From Aalborgiella sp963841045 (GTDB lineage: Bacteria > Pseudomonadota > Gammaproteobacteria > Burkholderiales > Burkholderiaceae_C), in contig CAWJBD010000013.1 of NCBI GenBank assembly GCA_963841045.1, forward strand, positions 180,649 to 244,648: a DNA stretch of 64,000 bases, in the 5' to 3' direction. The translations under genes were made by a program, and so were the position numbers. Shown piece by piece: positions 19,001 through 27,927 of the stretch (positions within the stretch are counted from its first letter, which is position 1; each line of letters begins with the position of its first letter). The notes under the pieces are model-generated. The model made no database searches. It was not told where the DNA came from and saw only the letters and a program-made list of their open reading frames with translations.

Positions 19001-19978
19001 TTAAACCACCAAGGCCAGCGCAGCCCAATCGCCCACGTGCTCGCCCAAACCTGCTGGCACGATGTCGCAACCCTGAGTCAGGGCCGGAATTTTGCCAACG
19101 ATCTGGGCTTGGAGTTTGGGCAATAGAAAATCCCTGTGGTGCCAAAACACACTGCCGCCCAGGCTAATGCGCTCCAAATCCAAGGTGACGATAAGGTTGT
19201 ACAGCATCCGTCCCATGTCTTCACATATGGCATGAATGATGGCTACAGCAGTTGTATTGCCAGCCTGAGCTGCTATCAATAAAGAAGCTGAATCGGTGTA
19301 ACCTTGCTTGGCATAACGGCGCGGCATGGCATTGCCTGCCACCAAACCCTCAACATCGCCCACATTGCCACAGCCACACAAGCCTTCGGTTTTGCTGCTC
19401 ACAAACATGTGCCCAGCGTGACCCGCGTTGCCGTTCTTACCCAACAAAACATGGCCATCCACACACAGTCCTGTACCAATACCTGTGCTCCAGGTGACGT
19501 AAGCACAATTGGCCAATGCTGTGCCATCGTTTTGCAAAGCGCCCCAACGGCGTTCGGCTTCCAGTGCCGCAACGGCGTCATTGACAATGCGAACGCGGGC
19601 ATGCCCAAAGGTAGCGCACAGCGGTGCTTCTAATAATGCGCTTTGCCAGTTATTGGGCAAGCCTCTTTGTTTACCGGCCAAACCACCGCAGACATTGGGT
19701 GCGGCCAATTCGATCTTGCCGTGTTGCAGCACAAACGGCCCACAACTTGAAATACCGATGGCCGCAATGTCGTGGGTTTGCAATCCAAGCTGTTCACAGC
19801 CTTGCCGCACCATGCGAATGATTTGTTCTGCCACCGCATTGTTGTCCCCAGTCAATACCGTGGCTTCAATGCGCTTGGCATGAAAGCCTTGGGCATTGGC
19901 CAAACTCACTGCGATTTTGCTTGCCCCCACATCCACACAAGCTACCCAGTCTGTCAATGTTGAAAATGCAGATGACAT
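19001..19978 (-). CDS. ROK-family sugar kinase/regulator-like protein
   Basis: About 325 residues with actin-like ATPase fold. N-terminal phosphate motif CVDVGASKIAVSLANA, central STGIGTGLCVDG, and the ROK zinc motif as GH...CGCGNVGDVEG: the last Cys of the usual CxCGxxGCxE is Asp here. The C-terminal end DLERISLGGSVFWH is the adenosine site. Likely phosphorylates glucose or an amino sugar; without an N-terminal DNA-binding domain it is a kinase rather than a repressor. The ATG at 19978 overlaps the stop of the small membrane protein upstream (TGATG); a GTG at 20002 would add eight residues. Confidence 0.83.
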   Translation of the reverse strand: MSSAFSTLTDWVACVDVGASKIAVSLANAQGFHAKRIEATVLTGDNNAVAEQIIRMVRQGCEQLGLQTHDIAAIGISSCGPFVLQHGKIELAAPNVCGGLAGKQRGLPNNWQSALLEAPLCATFGHARVRIVNDAVAALEAERRWGALQNDGTALANCAYVTWSTGIGTGLCVDGHVLLGKNGNAGHAGHMFVSSKTEGLCGCGNVGDVEGLVAGNAMPRRYAKQGYTDSASLLIAAQAGNTTAVAIIHAICEDMGRMLYNLIVTLDLERISLGGSVFWHHRDFLLPKLQAQIVGKIPALTQGCDIVPAGLGEHVGDWAALALVV

Positions 19979-20201
19979 CACAGGTACCGTTGATAGAGCC
20001 ACTGCCCAAGCACAAACAACACGTGGCCAGCACGGCGGCCAGTGTGACGGGAATGCGAAATTGTTTACCTAAGATTTTGAAGTCCAAGCTGCTGTTGAAC
20101 GACGTCAAACCCAATTTCTCTAGCCAAGGCAAACGTTTTGAAAACAGCCAGCTTAAAAAAATCAAAGCCAAAAATACAAACAGCACCCAGCGGAACATCA
20201 T
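19978..20201 (-). CDS. DUF2905-like small membrane protein, frame broken
   Basis: Begins MMFRWVLFVFLALIFLSW, one membrane helix, followed by LEKLGLTSFNSSLDFKILGKQFRIPVTLAAVLA, which matches the shape of DUF2905 proteins (helix, short beta hairpin, second helix). Near 20028 the frame shifts, and HVLFVLGQWLYQRYL ends at a TGA (19980-19978) that overlaps the ROK start as TGATG. This coupling argues that the shifted ending is the real one. Its own ATG overlaps the stop of the methyltransferase gene (ATGA). Expected length about 73 residues. Function of the family unknown. Confidence 0.65.
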
Positions 20202-21362
20202 AGTGTGTGCGTCCTGTCGCCCGCGCTAAAGCCCATTGCGTCCCACACTTCGCCGGTGCAAAAGCCAATTACTTTGAACAGCTCACCCATTTCGTGTTCG
20301 TTGATGAGCTTCATGGCATGGCTGCGGTTTTTCAAATCGGCGTTGGCCATCAAATCGGATAACCCGCAGTTCAGCAAAAAACGCCCTTGGCTGGTGTAGC
20401 CCAAACAGTTCAAACCCATGTCTTGCGCGGCCAGTGCAATGCCGGTGAAATTGACATGCGCCGTGATGTCTTTTTGCCCGACTTGCACCAGCGGGTCGCC
20501 ATCGGCTTGGTGCGCCAAATGGCACATCACGGTGCCCATGTGGCGTTGTGGATGGTAGTACTCACTCTCAGGGAAGCCATAATCAATCAAGAACACAGCG
20601 CCATTGTTTTTCGGGTTCGCCAGCAGCTTTTGCGCCAGCGTGCGCATGAAGGCTTCAGCTTGCGGGTGGATTTCGGTGAGGTAATCGTGCGCACCCAGCA
20701 CCTCGACTGGCGGCCTCAATTCGGTGGGGCGGTCTTGCCAGGCGAAAGTGTTTTGATCTTTGACTTCAATCTGTTTCAGTACGACACCGCGTTCAAACCA
20801 TTCACCATTGACACGTGCCAACAATTTAACCGGCATGGCATCCAGCACCTCGTTGCCCAGCACCACGCCTTGCATGCTGTCGGGCAGCGCGTTGACCCAG
20901 CGCACTGTGTCACCGAATGCAGCCAAGCGTTCTTGCTGGCGTTGCCGCAAAGTGCCAGACAAATCGACAATGGTGTAGCGGCTGATTGCTTGCCCCATTG
21001 CCTGCAAGGCCGTCAAAACCTGCTGCTGCCAGCGCCCCAGAGCCTGCGCCAAACTCCCATATTTCGGTGGTGCCCGTGTGTTGCAAAGCCTGCGCAATTT
21101 GCTTGGCCAATGCCTGCCCAAACAAGGGTGTGAGCTCTGGCGCGGTGACAAAATCGCTGCTGCTGGCCGCATCACCGCTGGGCAATGTGCCAAATTTGCG
21201 CAAATCATTGGCGTAATACCCCAAGCCCGGCGCATACAAAGCCTGCGCCATGAAGGCGTCAAACGGCAGCCAGCCGCCCGCTTGCATGATGGCTGTTTCA
21301 ATGTGGGTTTGCATGGCTGTCTGCGCTCTTTCGGGGTGCATCGTTAAAATAGGGGTATTCAC
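20198..21362 (-). CDS. MidA-like SAM-dependent methyltransferase (DUF185 / NDUFAF7 family), frame broken
   Basis: The N-terminal part reads FMAQALYAPGLGYYAND...SSDFVTAPELTPLFGQALAKQ and reaches the SAM-binding motif WEFGAGSGALA. The frame then shifts near 21030 and continues QVLTALQAMGQ...YTIVDLSGTLRQRQQ, VLGNEVLDAMPV and FLIDYGFPESEYYHPQRHMGT, all characteristic of the family whose mitochondrial member NDUFAF7 methylates a complex I subunit. Start is either GTG at 21362 or ATG at 21341. It is the first gene of a minus-strand operon with DUF2905 and ROK genes, and starts 33-54 bases from the divergent SDR gene. Confidence 0.87.
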
Positions 21363-21395
21363 TGATCAATTTTCAAACTAACGCTATTGTCCTGC

Positions 21396-22259
21396 ATGTC
21401 TTCGCACTCAGAGCCCAACCCAACTGCCAATCAAAGCGCACCCGTCGTTTTGGTGACGGGTGCTGCCAAGCGTTTGGGGCGTGAGATTGCTTTAACCTTG
21501 GCCAAACACGGCTGGCAAGTGGCGGTGCATTACCGTTCCAGCAAGCAAGATGCTATCAATACAATAGCAGACTTGGCAGCAAATACGCCGGCTACAGGTC
21601 AAAAACATCATATATTTCAATGCGATTTGGCTGACGAAGCCGCCACCCGCGCACTGGTGCCCAGCGTTATCCAGCACTTTGGACGCTTGGATGCCGTCGT
21701 CAACAGCGCGGCAGCATTTGAATTCGACAGCGCCCAAAGCTTCAGCTACAGCGCCTTGCAAAAGCACATGGCCAGCAACACTGGCGCGGCCATTTTGCTG
21801 GCGCAAGCCTTGCATGCGCACATTGAACAGCGTCAAATCGCAGGCGATGGTTCCGCAAACGGCGAAGCATTAACAACGCCGCGTGGCGTTGTGGTGAACA
21901 TGCTGGACCAAAAACTGTGGAACCAAAACCCGGACTTTTTCAGCTACACCTTGAGCAAAGCCGCGTTAGAAGCTGCCAACACCATGCTGGCCATGGCACT
22001 GGCACCCAAAGTGCGCGTGGTGGGTGTGGCGCCTGGCTTGACCTTGACCAGCACGCATTTGACCGAGGCCGAATTTACTGCCATGCACAAACTCTCGCCC
22101 TTGGGTCAATCGTCCACGGCAGGCGATGTGGCCAACACGGTGCGCTTTGCGCTGGAAAACCAATCCATCACTGGCACCACCATTTTGGTGGATGGCGGCC
22201 AGCATTTGATGCGCTTTGAGCGTGATTTCTCCATGATGAAGCCGAACGAACACACCTAA
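21396..22259 (+). CDS. SDR-family oxidoreductase, pteridine reductase (FolM)-like
   Basis: 287 residues. Nucleotide fingerprint VLVTGAAKRLGREIA near residue 20 and active-site Tyr/Lys in FSYTLSKAALEA. The TGAAKRLG version of the glycine motif and the HYRSS after strand 2 are typical of NADPH pteridine/dihydromonapterin reductases (PTR1, FolM). The next gene is folB, supporting a pterin role. The frame is open from a TTG at 21387 but the ATG at 21396 is preferred. Oddity: bases 21551-21605 match dispersed repeat R2 at 41 of 55 positions without gaps and encode residues about 53-70 (AINTIADLAANTPATGQK). Confidence 0.8.
   Translation: MSSHSEPNPTANQSAPVVLVTGAAKRLGREIALTLAKHGWQVAVHYRSSKQDAINTIADLAANTPATGQKHHIFQCDLADEAATRALVPSVIQHFGRLDAVVNSAAAFEFDSAQSFSYSALQKHMASNTGAAILLAQALHAHIEQRQIAGDGSANGEALTTPRGVVVNMLDQKLWNQNPDFFSYTLSKAALEAANTMLAMALAPKVRVVGVAPGLTLTSTHLTEAEFTAMHKLSPLGQSSTAGDVANTVRFALENQSITGTTILVDGGQHLMRFERDFSMMKPNEHT
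21551..21605 (+). repeat. Dispersed 55-nt repeat, copy R4, inside a coding region
   Basis: Shares TGCTAT, AATAGCA and the tail AATACGCCGGCTA.AGG.CAAAAA with R2: 41 of 55 bases identical with no gap. Lies wholly within the pteridine reductase-like gene and is read in frame without stops. Confidence 0.65.
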
Positions 22260-22277
22260 ACATAAAGCGCCTCCAAC

Positions 22278-22664
22278 ATGCCCATGAACACAAACACCAC
22301 CACCCGTGGCTTGCAAATTTTGACCCTCACTGGTTTGCGCTTTGATGCGAACTTGGGCATTTTGGAGCACGAAAAAACATCACCGCAACCGATTCAGGTG
22401 GATGCCGAATTGAACCAAGGTCAGCAACCACTGCTGCCGCATGATGACGATATTTCGCACGTGTTGGACTACCGCAAGGTACGCCAAATCATCATCAACG
22501 AATGCACGGCAGAGCATGTTAATTTGCTGGAAAGCCTGATCGGCAAACTCAGCCACCGCCTGATGCAACTGCCGGGTGTGCTGGGCGTGCGGGTGAAAAT
22601 TGCGAAGTTAGAAATTTTTGACGACTGCGAAGTGGCCATTCGCATGGAGACTGGAAAATGGTGA
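22278..22664 (+). CDS. folB: Dihydroneopterin aldolase
   Basis: 128-residue folate-pathway enzyme that cleaves 7,8-dihydroneopterin to 6-hydroxymethyl-dihydropterin and glycolaldehyde. GLRFDANLGILEHEK carries the catalytic Glu region, LDYRKVRQIIINE and HVNLLESLIGKLSHRLM are typical, and the conserved Lys lies in VRVKIAKLEI. Starts 18 bases after the SDR gene, an operon consistent with a shared pterin role. An ATG (22658) for the next gene lies inside the end of folB. Confidence 0.9.
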   Translation: MPMNTNTTTRGLQILTLTGLRFDANLGILEHEKTSPQPIQVDAELNQGQQPLLPHDDDISHVLDYRKVRQIIINECTAEHVNLLESLIGKLSHRLMQLPGVLGVRVKIAKLEIFDDCEVAIRMETGKW

Positions 22665-22666
22665 AC

Positions 22667-23640
22667 ATGACAAATATGGCAAAGGCTTGGATAGACGATG
22701 TAGCCGAAGACAGCGACGATGCACAGATTGCTGCAGATAAAAAAGCAGCTAAAAAAATCGAACGCAAATTGAACTGGAGTCCCACAAGTTAGAAAAACGC
22801 CTGTGCCGCAATGTCGGTCAAGCGATTGTGGACTACAACATGATTGAAGCGGGCGACAAGGTGATGGTGTGCCTGTCGGGCGGCAAAGACAGCTTCACTA
22901 TGCTGGACTTGCTGATCAAAATGCAGCAGCGCGCACCCGTGCATTTTGATTTGATCGCCGTGAACTTGGACCAAAAGCAACCCGGCTTTCCAGAGCACAT
23001 CTTGCCCGATTATTTGAAAAAAATCGGCATTCCATTTCACATTGAAAACCAAGACACCTACAGCATCGTCAAGCGTGTGATTCCCGAAGGCAAAACCATG
23101 TGCAGCCTGTGCAGTCGCTTGCGCCGTGGCATTTTGTACCGTGTGGCCGAAGAATTAGGCGCAACCAAAATTGCGCTGGGACACCACCGCGACGACATGT
23201 TGCAAACCTTCATGTTGAACATGTTTCATGGCGGTCGACTCAAAGGCATGCCTGCCAAACTGGTGAGCGACACCGGCAAACACGTCGTCATTCGCCCCAT
23301 GGCGTATGTGAACGAAAAAGACATTGTGCGATGGTCAACACAGCAGCAGCACCCCATCATTCCGTGCAGCTTGTGTGGCAGCCAAGAAAACCTGCAACGC
23401 GTGCAGGTCGGCAACATGCTGCGCGAATGGCAAGCCAAATACCCAGGGCGCATTGAAAACATGTTCAGCGCCTTACAACATGTGGTGCCATCGCATTTGA
23501 TGGACCACAGGCATCACAATTTCAAAGCCATTCAAGCCACCGGCGTGGCCGACCCCGATGGCGACAAAGCTTTTGACGCTGATGAATTTCCATCTGCGTC
23601 GCCCACATCTATTCCTGAAATACAAGTCGTTCGTTTATGA
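22667..23640 (+). CDS. ttcA: tRNA 2-thiocytidine(32) synthetase TtcA, frame broken
   Basis: PP-loop ATP pyrophosphatase carrying an Fe-S cluster, which thiolates cytidine 32 of some tRNAs. PP-loop CLSGGKDS, the cysteine pairs CSLCSRLRRG and CSLCGSQENLQR, and GHHRDDMLQTFMLNMF are visible. The N-terminal part (MTNMAKAWIDDVAED...AAKKIERKLN) lies in a different frame that ends at a TAG at 22790. A one-base shift near 22772 joins it to LESHKLEKRLCRNVGQAIVDYNM. The start could be ATG 22667 or 22658. It overlaps or closely follows folB. Confidence 0.9.
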
Positions 23641-23665
23641 CGCATAACCTGACACACAGCCATTT

Positions 23666-24332
23666 ATGAATAACAACAAATTCCCCGCCACACGCCTGTA
23701 TGCCTTGCGCCACGGCGAAACCGAATGGAATGTGGAAACCCGCATTCAAGGCAACCTGAACATTTGCCTGAACGACAAAGGCCATGAACAAGCCGCTCGT
23801 TTGGGCGCGGCCTTGGCCAAGCGTCACCAGACACGAACCCATCACCGCCATTTACAGCAGCGACTTATGGCGCGCTTATGACACTGCATTGGCCATCTCC
23901 AAAGCCATTGGCTTGCCCGTCGTCACCGACGAAGGTTTGCGCGAACGCGGCTTTGGTTTTTTTGAAGGCATGTCCTATGCCGAAATTGAAGCCAAGCACC
24001 CTGAGTTGTCCGCCCGCTGGCGCGCCCGTGACCCGCATTTTTGCCCCGAGGGCGGCGAATCACTGACCCAATTTCGCGACCGCATTTTGACTGCCAGCCA
24101 AGCCATCACCGCACGCCACGCAGGCGAGCAAATTGTGGTCGTGGCGCATGGTGGCGTGTTGGACGTGTTGTACCGCGCCGCCAATGGACTGGAGATTCAG
24201 GCCAAACGCGATTGGAATTTGGGCAACGCCGTCATCAACCGCCTGTCTTGGGTGCCGACCACCTTCAGCATGGTCAGCTGGAACGACACATCGCATTTAG
24301 AAGAAGACGCTTTAAACGAAGCGCATGCCTGA
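23666..24332 (+). CDS. Phosphoglycerate mutase/histidine phosphatase-family protein, frame broken
   Basis: Histidine-phosphatase fold. The phosphohistidine motif LRHGETEWN is near residue 17, and the second catalytic His is in VVVAHGGVLDVLYR. Between them the frame shifts near 23826: ALAKRH in one frame joins EPITAIYSSDLWRAYDTA in the next. Combined length about 221 residues. Such proteins are often named GpmB-like but may be broad-specificity phosphatases. It follows ttcA by 25 bases. Confidence 0.85.
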
Positions 24333-24349
24333 AACAGGTTCATCCAACT

Positions 24350-24661
24350 ATGAACCGAGTGCGCTGGACTTCTGTACTGGCACTGATTGCAGGCTTAAGC
24401 CTAGTCATCTTCTTTGCCTTTAAGACCTGGCACCAATGGACCTTGGTCCAGCGAATCAACAGCGGAGAGGTCCAAGTAGAGACTTTGCGAGGTTGGATGA
24501 CTCTGCCCTACATCGAAAAAACGTACGGCGTGCGACAGGCAGAAATTCGCAAAGCGCTTGACTTACCTGCCAGCGGATTCGAGGAACGCAGTCTCAAGGA
24601 TTGGTTGGAATCTGACGGAATCAAGACCCTGTACTTGGTCGACGCAAAGTTGAGGCGCTGA
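24350..24661 (+). CDS. Small membrane-anchored protein, function unknown
   Basis: 103 residues starting at the ATG at 24350, 17 bases after the mutase stop. One N-terminal membrane helix (about residues 7-26, TSVLALIAGLSLVIFFAF), then a predicted periplasmic or cytoplasmic helical domain with LRGWMTLPYIEKTYGVRQAEIRKAL. The longer open frame upstream is a shadow of the mutase gene. It precedes a DedA gene by 40 bases, and the pairing may be functional. No family recognised. Confidence 0.6.
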   Translation: MNRVRWTSVLALIAGLSLVIFFAFKTWHQWTLVQRINSGEVQVETLRGWMTLPYIEKTYGVRQAEIRKALDLPASGFEERSLKDWLESDGIKTLYLVDAKLRR

Positions 24662-24701
24662 TTCTTCAAGCCAATAGCACAAAAACCAAGCGCCCCACTC
24701 C

Positions 24702-25293
24702 ATGAGCGAGTTGAATGATCTGCTGTTAACTGGATTGCTCAATCATGGCAGTTTGTTGCTGGGTTTGGTGCTCTTTTTTGCTGCGCTTGGGAGTGCCCTT
24801 ACCCGCAACCATGCTGCTTTTGGCAGCGGGCGCATTTGCGCAGCAAGGTGTATTGCCCTGGCTTTCTGCTGGCCTAATAGGTATCGCTGCGGCTATTCTG
24901 GGGGATTTTGCTTCTTATGCCATGGGGCGATTGGCTGGGCCACGCTTGCCACAGCGCTTAACTTCCACCGCTGCTTGGCAAAGGGCTGCTGACCGTTTCT
25001 CACGCAGCGGCTTTTGGGCGGTATTTTTAAGTCGCTTTATATTCACGCCGATTGCATTCCCGATTAACCTGCTTGCGGGCTCAACAGGTTTCGCTTGGAT
25101 ACGTTTTGCAGTGGCCGTCATTGTGGGCGAGGTGATTTGGGTGATTCTATTTGGCGGATTGGGTGCAGTATTTGCTGATAGCTGGGAATTCTTGAGCGCC
25201 ATCGCAAGCGATGTGACAGGCTTACTGATTGGTATCTTGATCGCTGGGTATGGCTTATGGCGACTTTGGAAATCACACCACAAAGCCCAATGA
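24702..25293 (+). CDS. DedA-family membrane protein, frame broken
   Basis: DedA/SNARE-associated protein, a polytopic inner-membrane protein (proposed lipid scramblase or flippase family). The start MSELNDLLLTGLLNHGS and LVLFFAALG are in one frame. A one-base shift near 24797 continues VPLPATMLLLAAGAFAQQG, and the family motif is seen as FSRSGFWAVFLSRFIFTPIAF. Combined length about 197 residues, the normal size. Last gene of the run that begins with the SDR gene. Confidence 0.85.
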
Positions 25294-25426
25294 AATCGCA
25301 ACTTCGTCACACTTGTCGCCCTATTTCAAAATAAAGCGGCTTGAGCGTATTCCATCTGGCCACCATATGCGTTATGGTCAGTCCTGTTCGTTTGAATGGG
25401 ATTCTTCTTTAGGAGGGCTTCTACCG

Positions 25427-27766
25427 ATGGTTAAGCGTGCAACAACAGCAAAAGATTTGGTTCACTCATCTGGCGACAAGGCAGTTTTTCTGCTCTCGCC
25501 CGGCTTGGCCAACGCGCCAGTGCTGGACCTGATGTGTTCGCACTTTGTGCTGACACTGGCTGCTAACCAAGGCCCTAAATTCAACGTTAGACGCGACATC
25601 AACAGCTTGATGGCTTTGGCTGGGCGCCATTTGGTATGGCCAGGGCATGTGCTGACACGCGTGCGTGAATTTTTGAACCGCCGCTGCAAAGGCAACGAGT
25701 TTTGGCGCGGGCATGAGGCGTTGACAGACGCTGAATTCATCGAACGCCACGGCACTTGGCGTGGTGCGTACGAAGAAGGCACGCTGTTCTTCTACTTAGA
25801 CGAATACGCCAAAGACCAACCCAAAGATTTGCTGGCACTGTTAGCCGCCACGGGCGACTGGCTCACCCACGCTCTGAAAAAGCAAAGCACCTTGGTGGAA
25901 AAAAACATTGCCGATTTGAGCCAGTTGCTGCAACTGAACAAAGCCGAACGCGCCTTGTTGTTGTACGGCACACTGGCACGCTACCAACGCGATTTGCGCA
26001 GCCTGTTGGTGGAATTCAAAGTCAACAACGCACCCGAAGCCTATGCCGCCATTGCCCAAGTGGCAGGCGTGCAAGCCAGCGAAGTGGCCGAAGCGTTGCG
26101 TGCCGGTTCGCGCCTCGAGCGCATTGGCATGGTGGAAAATTTAATCTCTGAGCACAGCATCACCGACCTGTCGGACCTGATGAAAGTCAGCGAAAAACTG
26201 CCGCCCGTGTTGATGCGCGAGTATCAGAATCAAGGCGAGTTGATGGCGGTGTTCACCAAACCCGCCAGCAAATCTGCGCTGCAGTTGAACGACTTTTCAT
26301 TCGTGGCAGAAGACGCACAAGTGCTGTGCAACTTGCTGACCAACGCAGTTGAGCGCAAAGAGCAGGGTGTGAACGTGTTGCTGTACGGCCCGCCCGGCAC
26401 TGGCAAGACTGAACTTGCCAAAGTGGTGGCGCAAGCAGCAGGGCTGGACTTGTACGAAGTGGAATACGCCGACCGCGATGGCAACTCATTGAGTGGGCGC
26501 GACCGCTACCGTTCGCTGCAAATTGCGCAGGTGTTTTTAAAAGGCAGCGCGCAAGTGGCTTTGATGTTTGACGAGGTGGAAGACGTGTTCCCGCCCATCA
26601 GCGCGGACGCGGCCAGCATGATGGCGCGCCAAGAGCAAATGACGCACAACCCCAACACGTCCAACAGCGTGAGCGGCAAGGCCTGGGTGAACCAAATTTT
26701 AGAAACCAACACTGTGCCCACGGTGTGGATCACCAACCGCATTGAGCAAATCGACCCGGCGTTTCGCCGCCGCTTTGCCTACCACTTGGAACTGAAATCG
26801 CCGCCACCCGGCGCGCGTGAACAGCTCATCCGCAAAACGCTGGAAGGCGTGGACGTGGCCGATACCTTTGTGGCCAAACTCACCGAACGCAAAGGTTTGA
26901 CGCCCGCGCAAATCCGCACCGCTGTACGTTTTGCTGGCTTGGCCAAGTCAGAAGACATGGGGCTGGAAACATTGATAGAGCGCCAACTGAAAAATGCCGA
27001 CACCGCTTTGGGCAACAAGTTGGACAACGGCAAAATTCGCCCATCGGTCACCGCCTACAGCTTGGACATGCTGAACGTGGAAACGCGTTTTGAAATTCCA
27101 CGCATTGTCAAAGCCCTGCAAGAGCGTGGACATGGCACGCTGTGTTTTTATGGTGCACCCGGCACCGGCAAAACGGCTTTAGGCGAACACATTGCCAAGT
27201 CGCTGGGTAAAACCCTCATCGTCAAACAAGCCAGTGATTTGATGAGCAAGTTTGTCGGCGAAACAGAGCAAAACATGGCGGCCATGTTCAAAGAAGCGGA
27301 AGACGAAAACGCTGTGCTGCTACTGGACGAAGCCGACAGCTTTTTGCAAGACCGCCGTGGCGCACAGCGCAGCTACGAGGTGACCGAGGTGAACGAAATG
27401 CTGCAAGGCATGGAGCGCTTCAAAGGCATCTTTGTCTGCACCACCAATTTGCTGGACCGCATCGATCAAGCCGCATTGCGTCGCTTCACTTTCAAAATCA
27501 AATTCAAACCGCTCACCAAAGAGCAGCGCGAAACCATGTTTGTGACCGAAGCATTGAACGGAGTGCCAGACCAATTCACGCCTGAACTCAAAGCACGTTT
27601 GGCCAAATTGGAAGTGCTGTGCCCCGGCGACTTCGCCGCCGTGAAACGCCAAATCGACATCTTGGGCGAAGGCTTCAGCGCTGACGAATTCCTCACCCAA
27701 CTGGAAGCCGAACACCGCATCAAACCCGAAGTCCGCGAAGCGCGCGGTATGGGCTTTGTACACTGA
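25427..27766 (+). CDS. Tandem AAA+ ATPase
   Basis: 779 residues, intact, with two AAA modules. Module 1: Walker A GPPGTGKT at residue 321, Walker B ALMFDEVEDVF, and an arginine region IDPAFRRRFAYHLEL. Module 2: Walker A GAPGTGKT at residue 576, Walker B AVLLLDEADSF, and ALRRFTFKIKF. A roughly 300-residue N-terminal domain is mostly helical (LSQLLQLNKAERALL) with no recognised fold. The frame is open to 25250, but the ATG at 25427 is preceded ten bases upstream by AGGAGG and is chosen. COG0464-type ATPases of this design remodel proteins, and the target is unknown. It stands alone between DedA and the convergent recQ. Confidence 0.85.
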   Translation: MVKRATTAKDLVHSSGDKAVFLLSPGLANAPVLDLMCSHFVLTLAANQGPKFNVRRDINSLMALAGRHLVWPGHVLTRVREFLNRRCKGNEFWRGHEALTDAEFIERHGTWRGAYEEGTLFFYLDEYAKDQPKDLLALLAATGDWLTHALKKQSTLVEKNIADLSQLLQLNKAERALLLYGTLARYQRDLRSLLVEFKVNNAPEAYAAIAQVAGVQASEVAEALRAGSRLERIGMVENLISEHSITDLSDLMKVSEKLPPVLMREYQNQGELMAVFTKPASKSALQLNDFSFVAEDAQVLCNLLTNAVERKEQGVNVLLYGPPGTGKTELAKVVAQAAGLDLYEVEYADRDGNSLSGRDRYRSLQIAQVFLKGSAQVALMFDEVEDVFPPISADAASMMARQEQMTHNPNTSNSVSGKAWVNQILETNTVPTVWITNRIEQIDPAFRRRFAYHLELKSPPPGAREQLIRKTLEGVDVADTFVAKLTERKGLTPAQIRTAVRFAGLAKSEDMGLETLIERQLKNADTALGNKLDNGKIRPSVTAYSLDMLNVETRFEIPRIVKALQERGHGTLCFYGAPGTGKTALGEHIAKSLGKTLIVKQASDLMSKFVGETEQNMAAMFKEAEDENAVLLLDEADSFLQDRRGAQRSYEVTEVNEMLQGMERFKGIFVCTTNLLDRIDQAALRRFTFKIKFKPLTKEQRETMFVTEALNGVPDQFTPELKARLAKLEVLCPGDFAAVKRQIDILGEGFSADEFLTQLEAEHRIKPEVREARGMGFVH

Positions 27767-27780
27767 AAATATATAAGAAA

Positions 27781-27832
27781 TTGGCCTCTAGGCGGCGTAT
27801 TTGCTGCCTGTATTGCTATTAAGTATATAGCA
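27781..27832 (-). repeat. Dispersed 55-nt repeat, copy R5
   Basis: Reverse-orientation copy: TTGGCCTCTAGGCGGCGTAT, TTGCTGCC, then TTGCTATTAAGTATATAGCA. Starts about 14 bases after the AAA+ stop codon in the gap between convergent genes. Confidence 0.7.
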
Positions 27833-27891
27833 TTTAGGTACGATTAGGTATCGGATTTGTCCTAGGCCATTTGGTAGAAATGTTTTTTTCT

Positions 27892-27912
27892 AAGGTCGCA
27901 AATTGCGACCTT
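27892..27912. other. Perfect 21-nt palindrome between convergent genes
   Basis: AAGGTCGCAA and TTGCGACCTT form a perfect ten-base inverted repeat around a single central base. It can form a strong hairpin between the AAA+ gene and recQ, but there is no T-run on the 3' side for either strand, so it is not a textbook Rho-independent terminator. A protein-binding site is an alternative. Confidence 0.5.
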
Positions 27913-27927
27913 AAAGACTCAGGCGCA

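Noticed and set aside
19243..19285. Possible ninth dispersed repeat inside the ROK gene (reverse strand GATAGCAGCTC...GGCAATACAAC)
   Set aside because: Only a loose match with gaps and without the CGCCGGCTA tail; likely chance.
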